From Micromonospora siamensis (lineage in GTDB: Bacteria > Actinomycetota > Actinomycetes > Mycobacteriales > Micromonosporaceae): a stretch of DNA of 64,000 bases. The notes below the pieces were generated by a model. That model ran no database searches. It had not been told where the DNA came from and was given only the letters and a program-made list of their open reading frames with translations. Positions 1 through 8,356 of this stretch are shown here, in pieces. Position numbers and translations under genes: made by a program. The stretch lies in assembly GCF_900090305.1 (NCBI RefSeq), contig NZ_LT607751.1, positions 5,580,001-5,644,000 of the forward strand, in the 5' to 3' direction. Position 1 is the first letter of the stretch. Every line of letters starts with the position of its first letter.

Positions 1-477
1 CAGCGGGGCGACCACGGCGTCGGAGGTGTTCTCCGCGACGGACTCGACGGTGGCCCGGGCCAGCTCAGGCTCGTCGAGGGCGGACGGGTCCCGTCCGCAG
101 AGGTGGCCGAGCCGGCCGCGGGCGGCGGGCAGGTCACCGCGGCGCAGCGCGGCGCCCATCACGGTCGCCTCCCGGCTCAGGGTGCGCCCGCCGAGCACCG
201 TCCAGGTGGCGGCGGCCGTGAGCACCACCCGGGCCACCGGCCGGTTGCGGGTGGCCAGCGTGGCGGCGGCGCCGACCAGCACCGGCACGCCGACGGCCAG
301 CGCGGTGAACGCCGCGCCGGCGACCGGGTCGGGCCGGTACAGGCGGCGCTCCAACGCACCCGCCGCCCGCCCGAAGCCGGCCACCGGATGCCAGCGCCGG
401 GGGTCACCCAGCCAGGCGTCGAGGGCGTACCCCGCCACCAGTCCCGCCGCGTTCGTCACCGCGGTCGACCGTCGCAC
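1..477 (-). CDS. cobD: Cobalamin biosynthesis protein CobD/CbiB, N-terminal part (cut by window edge)
   Basis: Adenosylcobinamide-phosphate synthase, an integral membrane protein that attaches the aminopropanol arm to adenosylcobyric acid in B12 synthesis. The reverse-strand frame stays open from a GTG at 477 to the window edge (159 codons). It shows the family's N-terminal signature 'GDPRRWHPVAGFGR' and, near the edge, 'ATVESVAENTSDAVVAPL', which is highly typical of CobD/CbiB. Hydrophobic segments lie between these motifs. The GTG start has GGAGG eight bases upstream; another GTG six bases further up is too close to that site. The C-terminal half lies outside the window. Confidence 0.9.
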   Translation of the reverse strand, partial: MRRSTAVTNAAGLVAGYALDAWLGDPRRWHPVAGFGRAAGALERRLYRPDPVAGAAFTALAVGVPVLVGAAATLATRNRPVARVVLTAAATWTVLGGRTLSREATVMGAALRRGDLPAARGRLGHLCGRDPSALDEPELARATVESVAENTSDAVVAPL

Positions 478-682
478 CCTCACCACCTCCGGCCCGCCAG
501 CCTATGGCCTGCCCGGCCGGCGTCATGGGGACGGGCGGCGAAACGGCGCTCGTCGACCGCCCGAGTGGCACCCGGGCCGCGGCGGCCGGGTGCACGGCTC
601 GGGGTGGCTCGCCGGTCCGCGCTGGCCGGACCCGCCCGGGACCGGGTTGTTGGGCGGTACCGGAGCCGATAGGTTGCGGACT

Positions 683-1249
683 GTGCGGCTTATCGATGTC
701 ATGTGCCGGTCCCTGCTCGCGACGGTGTTCGTCGTGGCCGCGCTCAGCAAGATCGCCGGTCGTCCGGCGTGGCTGGGCTTCGTGCAGTCGCTCCGTGAGC
801 TGAACCAGGTGCCGGATGCCGCCGTACGACCCGCGGCGATCACCACGGTGACCACCGAGGCGCTGGTCGTCGTGCTGCTGCTGGTGCCGTCACCTACCGC
901 GGGAATGGTCGGCTCCGCCATCGCGGCCGGCCTGCTCGCGGCCTTCGTCGTGGTGATCGGGCTGGCCATCGCGCGCGGCAACCGCACGCCGTGCCGCTGC
1001 TTCGGCACCTCGAACGTGCCACTCGGTTGGCCGCACGTCGTTCGCAACCTGGTGCTGATCGGGGTGGCCGGGCTCGGCCTGTTGAGCGCGTCAGCCGCCG
1101 GAACGACCCCGGCGGCGACGGTGTTGCTCGCCGGGGCCGGCGGCCTGGTGGCCGGGATCCTGATCACCGCGGCGGAGGACATCGTGGCCCTGGTCAGGCC
1201 GGCAGGGCCGCCCCGTCCGACGTCAGTCTCCCGTCGCGCATCGAGATGA
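683..1249 (+). CDS. MauE/DoxX-like redox-associated membrane protein
   Basis: A 188-residue polytopic membrane protein with about four hydrophobic segments. Between the second and third thirds it carries 'NRTPCRCFG' (Cys104, Cys106), the C-x-C-F-G motif typical of the MauE family. MauE is known as an accessory protein needed with MauD to make the disulfide-rich small subunit of methylamine dehydrogenase; no methylamine dehydrogenase gene is visible here. I infer that it passes oxidising equivalents to the MauD/TlpA-like protein at 2060 for folding of the ten-cysteine peptide at 4541. The start is GTG 683; TTG 674 and ATG 701 are in-frame alternatives. Its last 56 bases overlap tail-to-tail with the ATPase gene on the other strand. 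Confidence 0.82.
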   Translation: MRLIDVMCRSLLATVFVVAALSKIAGRPAWLGFVQSLRELNQVPDAAVRPAAITTVTTEALVVVLLLVPSPTAGMVGSAIAAGLLAAFVVVIGLAIARGNRTPCRCFGTSNVPLGWPHVVRNLVLIGVAGLGLLSASAAGTTPAATVLLAGAGGLVAGILITAAEDIVALVRPAGPPRPTSVSRRASR

Positions 1250-1931
1250 CGTAGTCGCAGGACTCCGCGACGTCCCGGTCGTGGGTGGCGACGACCATGG
1301 TGGCGGACCGCTCGCGGCCGACCCGGCGTAACAGGCCCAGGATCTCGACGCCGGTGGCGGAGTCGAGACTTCCGGTCGGCTCGTCGGCGACGATGAGCGT
1401 GGGATCGCCGATCAGCGCCCGGGCGATCGCCACCCGCTGCTGCTGGCCGCCGGAGAGCTGGGCCGGGGTCGCTGACTCACGCCCGGCCAAGCCGACGGCG
1501 TCCAGCAGCTGCCGGGCCCGCGCCACCTTGTCGAACGGCACCCTGAGGGGCACCACCGGCACGAGGACGTTGTCCAGCACGGACAGTGCCGGAAGCAGAT
1601 GAAAGCGTTGGAAGACCAGGCCGACCCGGCGCCGGTGGTCGAGCAGCGCACGCCGGCCGGCCCGGGCGAGGTCCACCCCGTCGACGACGAGCTGCCCGCA
1701 GTCGGGACGCTCGATCCCGGCGAGCAGGTGCAGCAGCGTCGACTTGCCGGATCCGCTGGGACCGCAGAGCGCCACCACAGCACCGGACGCGATCTCCAGC
1801 GAGAGGTCCCGTACGGCGGCGATCCGGGCGTCTCCCGCGCCGAAGGACCTGCCGAGCCCGCTGATCCGGATCGCGGCCCCGGCGGTGGCACCCGCCCCTT
1901 CCGCATCGACCGCCATGCGCCCGACACCCAC
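1194..1931 (-). CDS. ABC transporter ATP-binding protein, LolD/MacB/FtsE type
   Basis: A 245-residue stand-alone nucleotide-binding subunit. Walker A 'GPSGSGKST', signature 'LSGGQQQRVAIARAL', Walker B 'LIVADEPTGSLD' and the H-loop 'VVATHD' are all intact. 'EPTGSLD' and 'VFQRFHLLP' are typical of the LolD/MacB ATPases that drive FtsX-type mechanotransmission permeases. The only FtsX-type permease nearby is at 4842-7625, on the opposite strand, and the two probably form one transporter. The gene reads away from the redoxin/exporter operon, so 1932-2059 must hold divergent promoters. GTG 1931 lies directly after GGAGAG; ATG 1916 is an alternative start. Confidence 0.9.
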   Translation of the reverse strand: MGVGRMAVDAEGAGATAGAAIRISGLGRSFGAGDARIAAVRDLSLEIASGAVVALCGPSGSGKSTLLHLLAGIERPDCGQLVVDGVDLARAGRRALLDHRRRVGLVFQRFHLLPALSVLDNVLVPVVPLRVPFDKVARARQLLDAVGLAGRESATPAQLSGGQQQRVAIARALIGDPTLIVADEPTGSLDSATGVEILGLLRRVGRERSATMVVATHDRDVAESCDYVISMRDGRLTSDGAALPA

Positions 1932-2059
1932 CTCTCCGGCCCCAATGGAATCAGCCTGAGCAGCCTACCGTTCCGTACGCGAACGGGGCTGCCCCGCGGC
2001 CCAGGGTTGGATTATCCTGGCCGCTCTACCGAAACCTGTCGATGCTTACGGGGACAAAC
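1932..2059. promoter_or_regulatory. Divergent intergenic region of the Cys-rich peptide cassette
   Basis: 128 bases between the divergent ATPase gene and the redoxin gene. It must carry start signals for both strands. Around 2008-2020 there is 'TTGGATTATCCTGG', the most AT-rich stretch here and a possible -10 area for the rightward operon. I could not assign a well-spaced -35/-10 pair, so the promoter is inferred only from the gene arrangement. Confidence 0.35.
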
Positions 2060-2611
2060 ATGCCTATTCTCTGGGCGGCGCTGGCCGTCGTCGGTGCCAT
2101 CTGCCTCGTCGACCTGCTACTCACCGTCGGCGTGATCCGCCGGCTTCGCGAGCACACCGAGCTGATCAGCCAGCTCAACCGGCAGCCCTCCGTCCAGGGC
2201 GAGATCACCAAGCCGGCCGGCTCCGAGGTGGATACGTTCCAGGTCACCACGATCGACGACCGCCCGCTCACCCGCGACGACCTCCGGCAGGGCATGCTCG
2301 TCGCCTTCCTCTCGCCCCGCTGCCCAGCCTGCGAGGAGCAGCGGCCGGCCTTCAGGGAGTACCTGAGCCGTCACCCGGGTGGCCGCGGCGAGGCCGTCAC
2401 CGTCCTACTGGGTACGCCGGCCGACGTCGCCGAGCTGGTCGACGAGCTGAAGGACCTGACGCAACTCGTCATCGAGCCGAACACCGACGGCCCGTTGTCG
2501 GCGGCCTTCGCGCTGAGCGGGTACCCGGCCTTCTGCCTGATGGGGCAGGACGGCGTCATAGCCGTGACCGGCTTCCAGGTCGACGTCCTTCCCGAGGCCG
2601 CCACCCGGTGA
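2060..2611 (+). CDS. Membrane-anchored thioredoxin-fold protein (MauD/TlpA-like)
   Basis: A 183-residue protein with one N-terminal membrane anchor (about residues 2-25) followed by an extracytoplasmic TlpA/MauD-like redoxin domain. The active-site motif is 'SPRCPAC' (Cys88, Cys91), and a cis-proline loop is visible in 'SGYPAFCLMG'. MauD-family proteins are needed for correct disulfides in methylamine dehydrogenase small subunit. Together with the MauE-like gene at 683 this suggests an oxidising relay for the ten-cysteine peptide at 4541. The ATG at 2060 is chosen over ATG 2042 because GGGGAC sits about six bases before it and the anchor then starts at residue 2. Its stop overlaps the start of the exporter gene by four bases (GTGA). 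Confidence 0.85.
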   Translation: MPILWAALAVVGAICLVDLLLTVGVIRRLREHTELISQLNRQPSVQGEITKPAGSEVDTFQVTTIDDRPLTRDDLRQGMLVAFLSPRCPACEEQRPAFREYLSRHPGGRGEAVTVLLGTPADVAELVDELKDLTQLVIEPNTDGPLSAAFALSGYPAFCLMGQDGVIAVTGFQVDVLPEAATR

Positions 2612-4410
2612 CCAGGCTCCTCCGGGTGGCCTCGGCCGCCTGGCTGATCGCCTGGCGGGCGGCGCGGGGCCTCACCCTGGCCCAGGTGGCGGCGGCCGTG
2701 CTCGGCGCCGCCACCCCCCTGGCGGTGGCATGGCAGACGAAGGTCGTCTTCGACCGGCTGGCCGCCCCCGGTGATGCGACCCGCCTGGCCTGGCCGATCA
2801 CCGGGCTCGTCGCGGCCACGGTGCTGACCGCGGTGCCGCCCCAGGTGCTGCGCTACCTACGGGCAGAGCACGGCCGGCGGGTCGGCCTCGTCGCGCTGGA
2901 GCGCCTCTACACGGCCGTCAACCGGCTCGTCGGGCTCGGCCGGTTCGAGGATCCGCAGTTCGCCGACCGGCTCCGGTTCGCCCGGCAGGCGGGAGCGGCG
3001 GGACCGGGCCACACCGTGGCCGTCGGTCTGAACCTGCTCCAGCAGGTACTGGTGACCGTCGGCTTCGCGGTGTCGTTGGTCGCCGTCCGGCCCATGTTGG
3101 CCGCCGTCGTGGTGCTCGGAGCGCTGCCGGCGATCGGCGCGGAGTTCGCCCTGTCCCGACGACGGGCCCACGCCGCCAACCGGGTCGGTCCGGTCGAGCG
3201 GCGCGAGCTGTTCTACGGGCAGTTGCTCTCGGACGTGGACGCCGCCACCGAGGTGCGGCTCTTCGCCGCCGGGGCCTTCCTGCGGGACCGGATGCTGGGC
3301 GAGCGGCGGGCTGCGGACCGGCTGCTGCGATCGCTGGACCGGCGAACCATGGCTGTGGAAGTGGCCCTCACCGTACTGTCCACCGCCGTCGCCGGCGGGT
3401 GCCTCGCCTGGACGGTGTGGGCCGCTGCAGCCGGCCGGCTCTCCATCGGGGACGTCGCCATGCTGGTCGCGGCCGTCGCCGCCGTCCAGGGCGCGCTGCT
3501 CGGCATGGTCCGGGACGTGGCCGGGGCGCACACCCAGCTGATCATGTTCGACCACTACCTGACGGTGGTCGAGGCGGGGTCGGATCTCCCGGTGCCGGCG
3601 GCGCCGCTGCCTGTCACCGGACTACGGGAGGGCATTGAGTTCCGCGACGTCTGGTTCCGCTACCGGGAGGATCTGCCCTGGGTGTTACGCGGGGTGAGCT
3701 TCACGATCCCGCACGGCCGGTCCGTCGCGCTCGTGGGGCACAACGGTGCCGGCAAGAGCACCGTCGTCAAGCTCCTGTGCCGCTTCTACGACCCGGGCCG
3801 CGGGGCGATCCTCTGGGACGGTGTCGACCTGCGCGACCTGGATCCGGTCGCGCTGCGGGCCCGGATCGCGGCGGTGTTCCAGGACTTCGTCTCCTACGAG
3901 CTGTCCGCCGCGGAGAACATCGGCATCGGTGACGTGGACGCCCTGCCGGACCGGGCGAGGTTGGAGGCCGCCGGCCGGCAGGCCGGTGTCCACGAGGTCC
4001 TGCGGGAGTTGCCACACGGCTACGACACCCTGCTCAGCCGCACGTTCTTCGCCGGGGACGAGTTCGACGGCGCCGAACGCGGCACGATCCTCTCCGGCGG
4101 GCAGTGGCAACGGGTCGCGGTGGCCCGGGGTTTCCTACGGGGTCGACGGGACCTGATGATCCTCGACGAGCCGAGCGCCCGCCTGGACGCCGAGGCCGAG
4201 CACCAGATCCACCAGGGCCTCCAGCAAATGCGCGGCGGCGGCACCACCCTGCTCATCTCCCACCGGCTCGGCTCGATCCGCGACGCCGACCTCATCCTGG
4301 TACTCGACGCGGGCGCTGTGGCCGCGACCGGTCGGCACGACGACCTGGTGAATGGGCCGGGTCTCTACTCCGAGCTGTTCTCCCTGCAGGCCGCGGGTTA
4401 CCACCACTGA
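2608..4410 (+). CDS. ABC exporter, fused membrane and ATPase domains
   Basis: A 600-residue half-transporter: an ABC type-1 exporter membrane domain (about residues 1-330) joined to an ATPase domain with Walker A 'GHNGAGKST', Q-loop 'FQDF', signature 'LSGGQWQRVAVARG', Walker B 'LMILDEPS' and switch 'ISHR'. There is no N-terminal C39 peptidase domain, so leader removal would need a separate protease; the S26 peptidase at 7635 is the visible candidate. It starts with GTG, overlapping the redoxin stop, so the two genes are translationally coupled. I infer export of the 4541 peptide, as in many RiPP and bacteriocin loci. A lipid or drug substrate cannot be excluded from sequence alone. Confidence 0.9.
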   Translation: MTRLLRVASAAWLIAWRAARGLTLAQVAAAVLGAATPLAVAWQTKVVFDRLAAPGDATRLAWPITGLVAATVLTAVPPQVLRYLRAEHGRRVGLVALERLYTAVNRLVGLGRFEDPQFADRLRFARQAGAAGPGHTVAVGLNLLQQVLVTVGFAVSLVAVRPMLAAVVVLGALPAIGAEFALSRRRAHAANRVGPVERRELFYGQLLSDVDAATEVRLFAAGAFLRDRMLGERRAADRLLRSLDRRTMAVEVALTVLSTAVAGGCLAWTVWAAAAGRLSIGDVAMLVAAVAAVQGALLGMVRDVAGAHTQLIMFDHYLTVVEAGSDLPVPAAPLPVTGLREGIEFRDVWFRYREDLPWVLRGVSFTIPHGRSVALVGHNGAGKSTVVKLLCRFYDPGRGAILWDGVDLRDLDPVALRARIAAVFQDFVSYELSAAENIGIGDVDALPDRARLEAAGRQAGVHEVLRELPHGYDTLLSRTFFAGDEFDGAERGTILSGGQWQRVAVARGFLRGRRDLMILDEPSARLDAEAEHQIHQGLQQMRGGGTTLLISHRLGSIRDADLILVLDAGAVAATGRHDDLVNGPGLYSELFSLQAAGYHH

Positions 4411-4540
4411 TCCCGACCGGAACCCGCAGCCAAAGGTCCTGAAAGGATGTTCAGTCGAGTGGCCAGACGGGGCAGCGCAAGCCATTGATGACTGTTAAAT
4501 TCGGGGCAACAACCACCTCTGCACCAACGGGGAGTGAAAG

Positions 4541-4762
4541 ATGCTGCGTCTTCTCAGCGGGATCGGCGACCGGCTGCTGATGGCCTTCGTCCCGAAGGTC
4601 ACCGTCCAGGCAACCTGCACCACCTGGAAGCGACTCTGCTACTGCAAGCCCGACTGCACCTCGGTCTCCCAGTGGTGTGACCGGGGCTGCGACAGCACCG
4701 GCACGTACTGTGGACCCTGCAACGTCAACAAGGCCAACGGCTGCATCGCGCCCTGCGGCTGA
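4541..4762 (+). CDS. Small cysteine-rich peptide, putative exported disulfide-rich product
   Basis: A 73-residue protein with a Cys-free N-terminus ('MLRLLSGIGDRLLMAFVP' and a few more residues) and a core with ten cysteines at 26, 33, 35, 39, 46, 50, 57, 60, 68 and 72. Cys, Gly, Asn and Thr dominate the core. A 'VQA' followed by T at residues 22-25 resembles a signal-peptidase AxA site, although the leader is amphipathic rather than a long hydrophobic signal. GGGAG sits six bases upstream of the ATG, and an AT-rich pocket at 4480-4505 in the 130-base upstream gap may hold its own promoter. The neighbours (MauE-like, MauD-like, exporter, MacB-type permease, signal peptidase) all fit oxidation, secretion and cleavage. 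I do not recognise the family; the even cysteine count suggests five disulfides. Confidence 0.8.
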   Translation: MLRLLSGIGDRLLMAFVPKVTVQATCTTWKRLCYCKPDCTSVSQWCDRGCDSTGTYCGPCNVNKANGCIAPCG

Positions 4763-4841
4763 CGTCCTCCGTAGCCGAAGCGGTCACTCGGCCTCGGCCG
4801 GTGGCCGCTTCCGCGTGACAGGAACGGCATTGATCAGGCTC

Positions 4842-7625
4842 ATGATCCACCAGCTCCGCCGTCGGGCCGGCCGCACGCTGGCGCTGCTCGCGGCGGTCAC
4901 GCTCGCCAGTACGGGCTTCTGCGTACTGACCGGGGCGACCTCCGCGGCGCGGTTGCAGGCGGTCGGAGTCGTGCAGGCCAACTACCGGTCGGCGTACGAC
5001 ATCCTGGTACGGCCCGCCGGATCGCGCAGTGACCTTGAGCGGGAGCGTGGGCTGTTACGCCCCAACTTCCTCTCCGGCCAGTTCGGTGGCATCTCCACGG
5101 CGCAGTGGCGGGCGGTCGAGGCGGTCGACGGTGTGGCGGTGGCGGCGCCGGTGGCCATGGTCGGTTACCTGAGCGTCGACCTCGGCATGACCGTCGACCT
5201 GACCGACCGCGTCGACCGGACCGCTCGTCAGCAACTGCTGCGACTCTCCCCCGAGACCCTCGCCGACCAGGGTTTGACCCGTTCACCCGGGACTCCCGCC
5301 CTGGTCTACGTCACCCGCAACCGCCTGGTGCCGGTACGTGCGTTGAACGACGCCCGCAGGACGTACGTCTACGCCGACGGCACCGAGTTGCCCGACCGGG
5401 AGGTGTCCCGCCGTTGTCCGGCCGCCCTCTTCGCGCCGTTGGAGGTGCTTCCCGACGGGCGTCGTGAGCTGGTCTGCGACGCGTTGCGCGACGACGCCAC
5501 CAGCCCGCTCGCCCAGCAGGTGCGCGCCTTTCAACTCGCCGCCGACGGCACGTTCCGGGACGCCTCCGTGCTGACCCGGGGGCGACCGCTGCCCACGCTG
5601 CGCGCGCTGCGGGTCCAGCTGCCCGTCCGCTTCTCGCTGCTGGCCGCTGCGGTCGATCCGGACCGGGAGGCCCGGCTCTCCGGTCTGGACCGCGCGGTGA
5701 CCTCCGGGCGCTACCTGCGCGCGGGCGAACGGCCCGTCCCTTCGGGTGGCGAACATTCTGTCCCGCTCGTGCCCCTGGTGGCAGTCGACCGGCTCGCCAC
5801 TGACGAGCGGGTGCGGGTGCAGGTGCGGGAGCTGGCGGAACCGGCCCGGGTTCGAGCCGGTTCGGCACCACCGAGCCTCGCCGCGATCAGCGCGGACGCC
5901 GGCACCGCCCAGCGGCCGCAGACGCGTGGACTCGGTTCCCTCTACGCCGACTGGCTGCGGTCCACCGAGTCGGAACGCAGGGCCTGGGTGGACGTCGACG
6001 ACCTGGTGACGGTGGGGGCACCGGCGTATCAGCGGGACGGGGACGCGCTCCGGGTACGCGTCACCGACCCGCCGGCCCGGCTGAAGACGCCCTCGGACAC
6101 CGAACGTTTCTCGGTACTGGCCCGGGACACCGCCCTACGCCAGGTGACCTCCGGCGACAGCCGCCTCGACCGGGAGAGCACCGTTGCCGGCACCCTGGTG
6201 GGGACGGTGGACCCGGAACGGGCGGTCCAGGGGCAGCCGTCGGGCGGCGCGCCGATGGAGACCTTCGTCCCGCCCCGGCTCACCGGCGCCGACGAGACCT
6301 CGACGGACGCCCTCGGCGGCCGGCCGCTCCTGCCGAACAGCAGCATCACCGGGTACGTTGCGACCCCTCCGCACCTGCTCGCCAACCTGGCGTCCCTGCC
6401 CGACCTGCTCCGTGGGGCGGATCCTGCCCAGAACGCGCGACCGTTGAGCGCGGTGCGGGTGCGAGTGGCGGGGATCCACGCCTTCGATGCCACGGCTCGG
6501 GAACGCGTGCGGGTGGTCGCCGAGGAGATCGCCGTCCGGACCGGCCTGGACGTCGACATCGTCGTCGGGGCGTCCGGCACGCGGCAGACCCTGGTGCTGC
6601 CGGCGGGTCAATTCGGCCGACCGCAGCTCACCCTCGACGAGTTGTGGACCCGCAAGGGTGTGGCGACGGTCATCGTCGAAGCGGTGGACCGCAAGAGCAC
6701 CATCCTGCTGGTCATGGTGCTGGTGGCCTGTGTGCTGTTCGTCGGCAACGCGGTGTCGGCGGCGGTGCGTGACCGGCACCGTGAACTCGCCATCCTGGCC
6801 TGCCATGCCTGGCCTGCCAGCCGGCTGGCGGCCCTCGTGCTCGGCGAGGCGGCGGCGATCGGCACCCTCGCCGGCGTCGCCGCCGCACTGCTGACGATGC
6901 CGGTCGCCGCCGCCGCGGGGATCACGGTGCCGTGGTCCCGGCCGGTCCTCGCCGTGGTGGTGGCACTCGCCCTGACCCTGGCTGCCGCGCTGGTTCCGGC
7001 GCTGCGGGCCGCCCGCACCTATCCCGCGGCCGCCCTCCACCCGGCCACCGCCGCAGTCACGGGGCGGCCCCGGCGGCAGCGGACCGTGTGGTCGATGGCG
7101 GTGGCCGGCGCCCGCCGGATGCCGGGGCGGACGGCCCTCGCGGCGCTCAGCCTGGCCATCGCCATCGCGGCGTCGACCGTGGCCCTGGCCGTCGACGTGG
7201 TCTTCACCGGGCGAATCGTCGGCACGGTGCTGGGAGACGGCGTGTCGCTGACCGTGCGGGGTGTGGACCGGTTCCTCGTGATGGGTCTGGTCTTCTTCGG
7301 CGTGGCCGGTGTGGTGGACGTCCTCTATCTCGGCATCCGCGAGCGGGCGTCGGAGTACGCGCTGCTGCGGGCCACCGGCTGGTCGGAGCCGGACGTCGGC
7401 CGGCTGGTGGCCGGCGAGGGGGTGGTCATCGGTGTCCTCGGCGGCGTGGCGGGTGGCCTCGCCGGGCTGCTGGCGATCTCCGTCTTCGTTGGTGCCGTGA
7501 CCCTCGGGACGATCGCCGTGGCGGTGGCCGCCGCACTGGCGGGAGCGCTGCTCGCCGCCGTTGCCGGGACTGTCACGGCGGTCCTGTTGGGCCGCATGCC
7601 GGCAGCCCAGCTCGCCGACCAGTAG
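4842..7625 (+). CDS. FtsX/MacB-like ABC transporter permease
   Basis: A 927-residue permease with one N-terminal membrane helix, a very large extracytoplasmic region (about residues 45-620), and two clusters of membrane helices: around 630-760, including the FtsX-like 'RDRHRELAILACHAW', and at 800-925, including 'RERASEYALLRATGWSEPDVGRL'. These two 'E-x-A-x-L-x-A' loops are the coupling motifs of FtsX/MacB permeases. It lacks an ATPase, which 1194-1931 probably supplies. The extracytoplasmic domain is unusually large and could bind the exported peptide or serve immunity (inference). The start is uncertain: ATG 4842, TTG 4830 (AGGA six bases upstream) and GTG 4815 are all in frame. The S26 peptidase gene follows after nine bases. 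Confidence 0.85.
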   Translation: MIHQLRRRAGRTLALLAAVTLASTGFCVLTGATSAARLQAVGVVQANYRSAYDILVRPAGSRSDLERERGLLRPNFLSGQFGGISTAQWRAVEAVDGVAVAAPVAMVGYLSVDLGMTVDLTDRVDRTARQQLLRLSPETLADQGLTRSPGTPALVYVTRNRLVPVRALNDARRTYVYADGTELPDREVSRRCPAALFAPLEVLPDGRRELVCDALRDDATSPLAQQVRAFQLAADGTFRDASVLTRGRPLPTLRALRVQLPVRFSLLAAAVDPDREARLSGLDRAVTSGRYLRAGERPVPSGGEHSVPLVPLVAVDRLATDERVRVQVRELAEPARVRAGSAPPSLAAISADAGTAQRPQTRGLGSLYADWLRSTESERRAWVDVDDLVTVGAPAYQRDGDALRVRVTDPPARLKTPSDTERFSVLARDTALRQVTSGDSRLDRESTVAGTLVGTVDPERAVQGQPSGGAPMETFVPPRLTGADETSTDALGGRPLLPNSSITGYVATPPHLLANLASLPDLLRGADPAQNARPLSAVRVRVAGIHAFDATARERVRVVAEEIAVRTGLDVDIVVGASGTRQTLVLPAGQFGRPQLTLDELWTRKGVATVIVEAVDRKSTILLVMVLVACVLFVGNAVSAAVRDRHRELAILACHAWPASRLAALVLGEAAAIGTLAGVAAALLTMPVAAAAGITVPWSRPVLAVVVALALTLAAALVPALRAARTYPAAALHPATAAVTGRPRRQRTVWSMAVAGARRMPGRTALAALSLAIAIAASTVALAVDVVFTGRIVGTVLGDGVSLTVRGVDRFLVMGLVFFGVAGVVDVLYLGIRERASEYALLRATGWSEPDVGRLVAGEGVVIGVLGGVAGGLAGLLAISVFVGAVTLGTIAVAVAAALAGALLAAVAGTVTAVLLGRMPAAQLADQ

Positions 7626-7634
7626 GGAGTTACG

Positions 7635-8120
7635 GTGCGTCTCGTCATGGCATTCGTCGCGGTGGCCCTCGGAGGCACCGCTGGCATCCTGCTTCTGCGC
7701 AAGCGTTTCCTGATGGCCACGGTCAGCGGCTTCAGCATGGCTCCGACCCTGCACCCGGGCGACCGCCTCCTGGTCCGCCGGGTGCCGCCGGCCGCCGGGC
7801 GACCGGGGGACATCGTCGTCGTTCGCCCGGACGCCCGGATGGCCGGTCCCCGGCCGCGCCCAGGCTGGGTGATCAAGCGGCTCGTTGCTGCCCCCGGGGA
7901 CCCGGTTCCCGCGGGTGTGCCGTCGTCGACGGGCTCGCACGTCCCGCCCGGACGGATGGCCATCCTGGGGGACAACCCCGACGCCAGCCGCGACTCGCGC
8001 GACTACGGGCTGGTGGCGCACGACCAGTTCGTCGGCGTCGTCGTCCGGACGCTGCACCGCGCCCCGCGCTCGGGCGCGCTGGTCGTCCCCGAGGTGCCGC
8101 CGACGGCCGACCGCCGCTGA
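7635..8120 (+). CDS. S26-family signal peptidase
   Basis: A 161-residue type I signal peptidase: one N-terminal membrane segment (about residues 4-22), then the catalytic serine box 'VSGFSMAPTLHPGD' (Ser34), the lysine box 'VIKRLVAAPGD' (Lys81) and the conserved 'LGDNPDASRDSRDYG'. It is shorter than housekeeping LepB, as in cluster-specific S26 peptidases. GGGAG five bases before the GTG start overlaps the end of the permease gene, so the two are co-transcribed. I infer that it cleaves the peptide at 4541 after export, since the exporter has no peptidase domain. Nothing downstream to 8356 looks coding. Confidence 0.9.
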   Translation: MRLVMAFVAVALGGTAGILLLRKRFLMATVSGFSMAPTLHPGDRLLVRRVPPAAGRPGDIVVVRPDARMAGPRPRPGWVIKRLVAAPGDPVPAGVPSSTGSHVPPGRMAILGDNPDASRDSRDYGLVAHDQFVGVVVRTLHRAPRSGALVVPEVPPTADRR

Positions 8121-8356
8121 GATCTGGGGCGGAGGATCCCGTGCCGCGGTCCGGGCCATGGGGCGCAGCCGCCCGGTCAGGTCCGGCGGAACGGCGGGGG
8201 TCAGGAGCGGCAGGCGGGTCGCGACCGGATGGCCCGCTCGCCGGACCGACCGACGTGCCGGCCAGCCGGCCGCCCCCGTCCCTCTACCCGTTGCCGGCCC
8301 TGTCCCCCGCCCGACGGCCCCGCCACGCGGATCGCCGGGTCGGGACCGATGGTCCC

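Noticed and set aside
6135..8159. A 674-residue minus-strand frame
   Set aside because: It lies opposite the FtsX and signal peptidase genes and is a high-GC shadow with His/Arg/Gly repeats and no motif.
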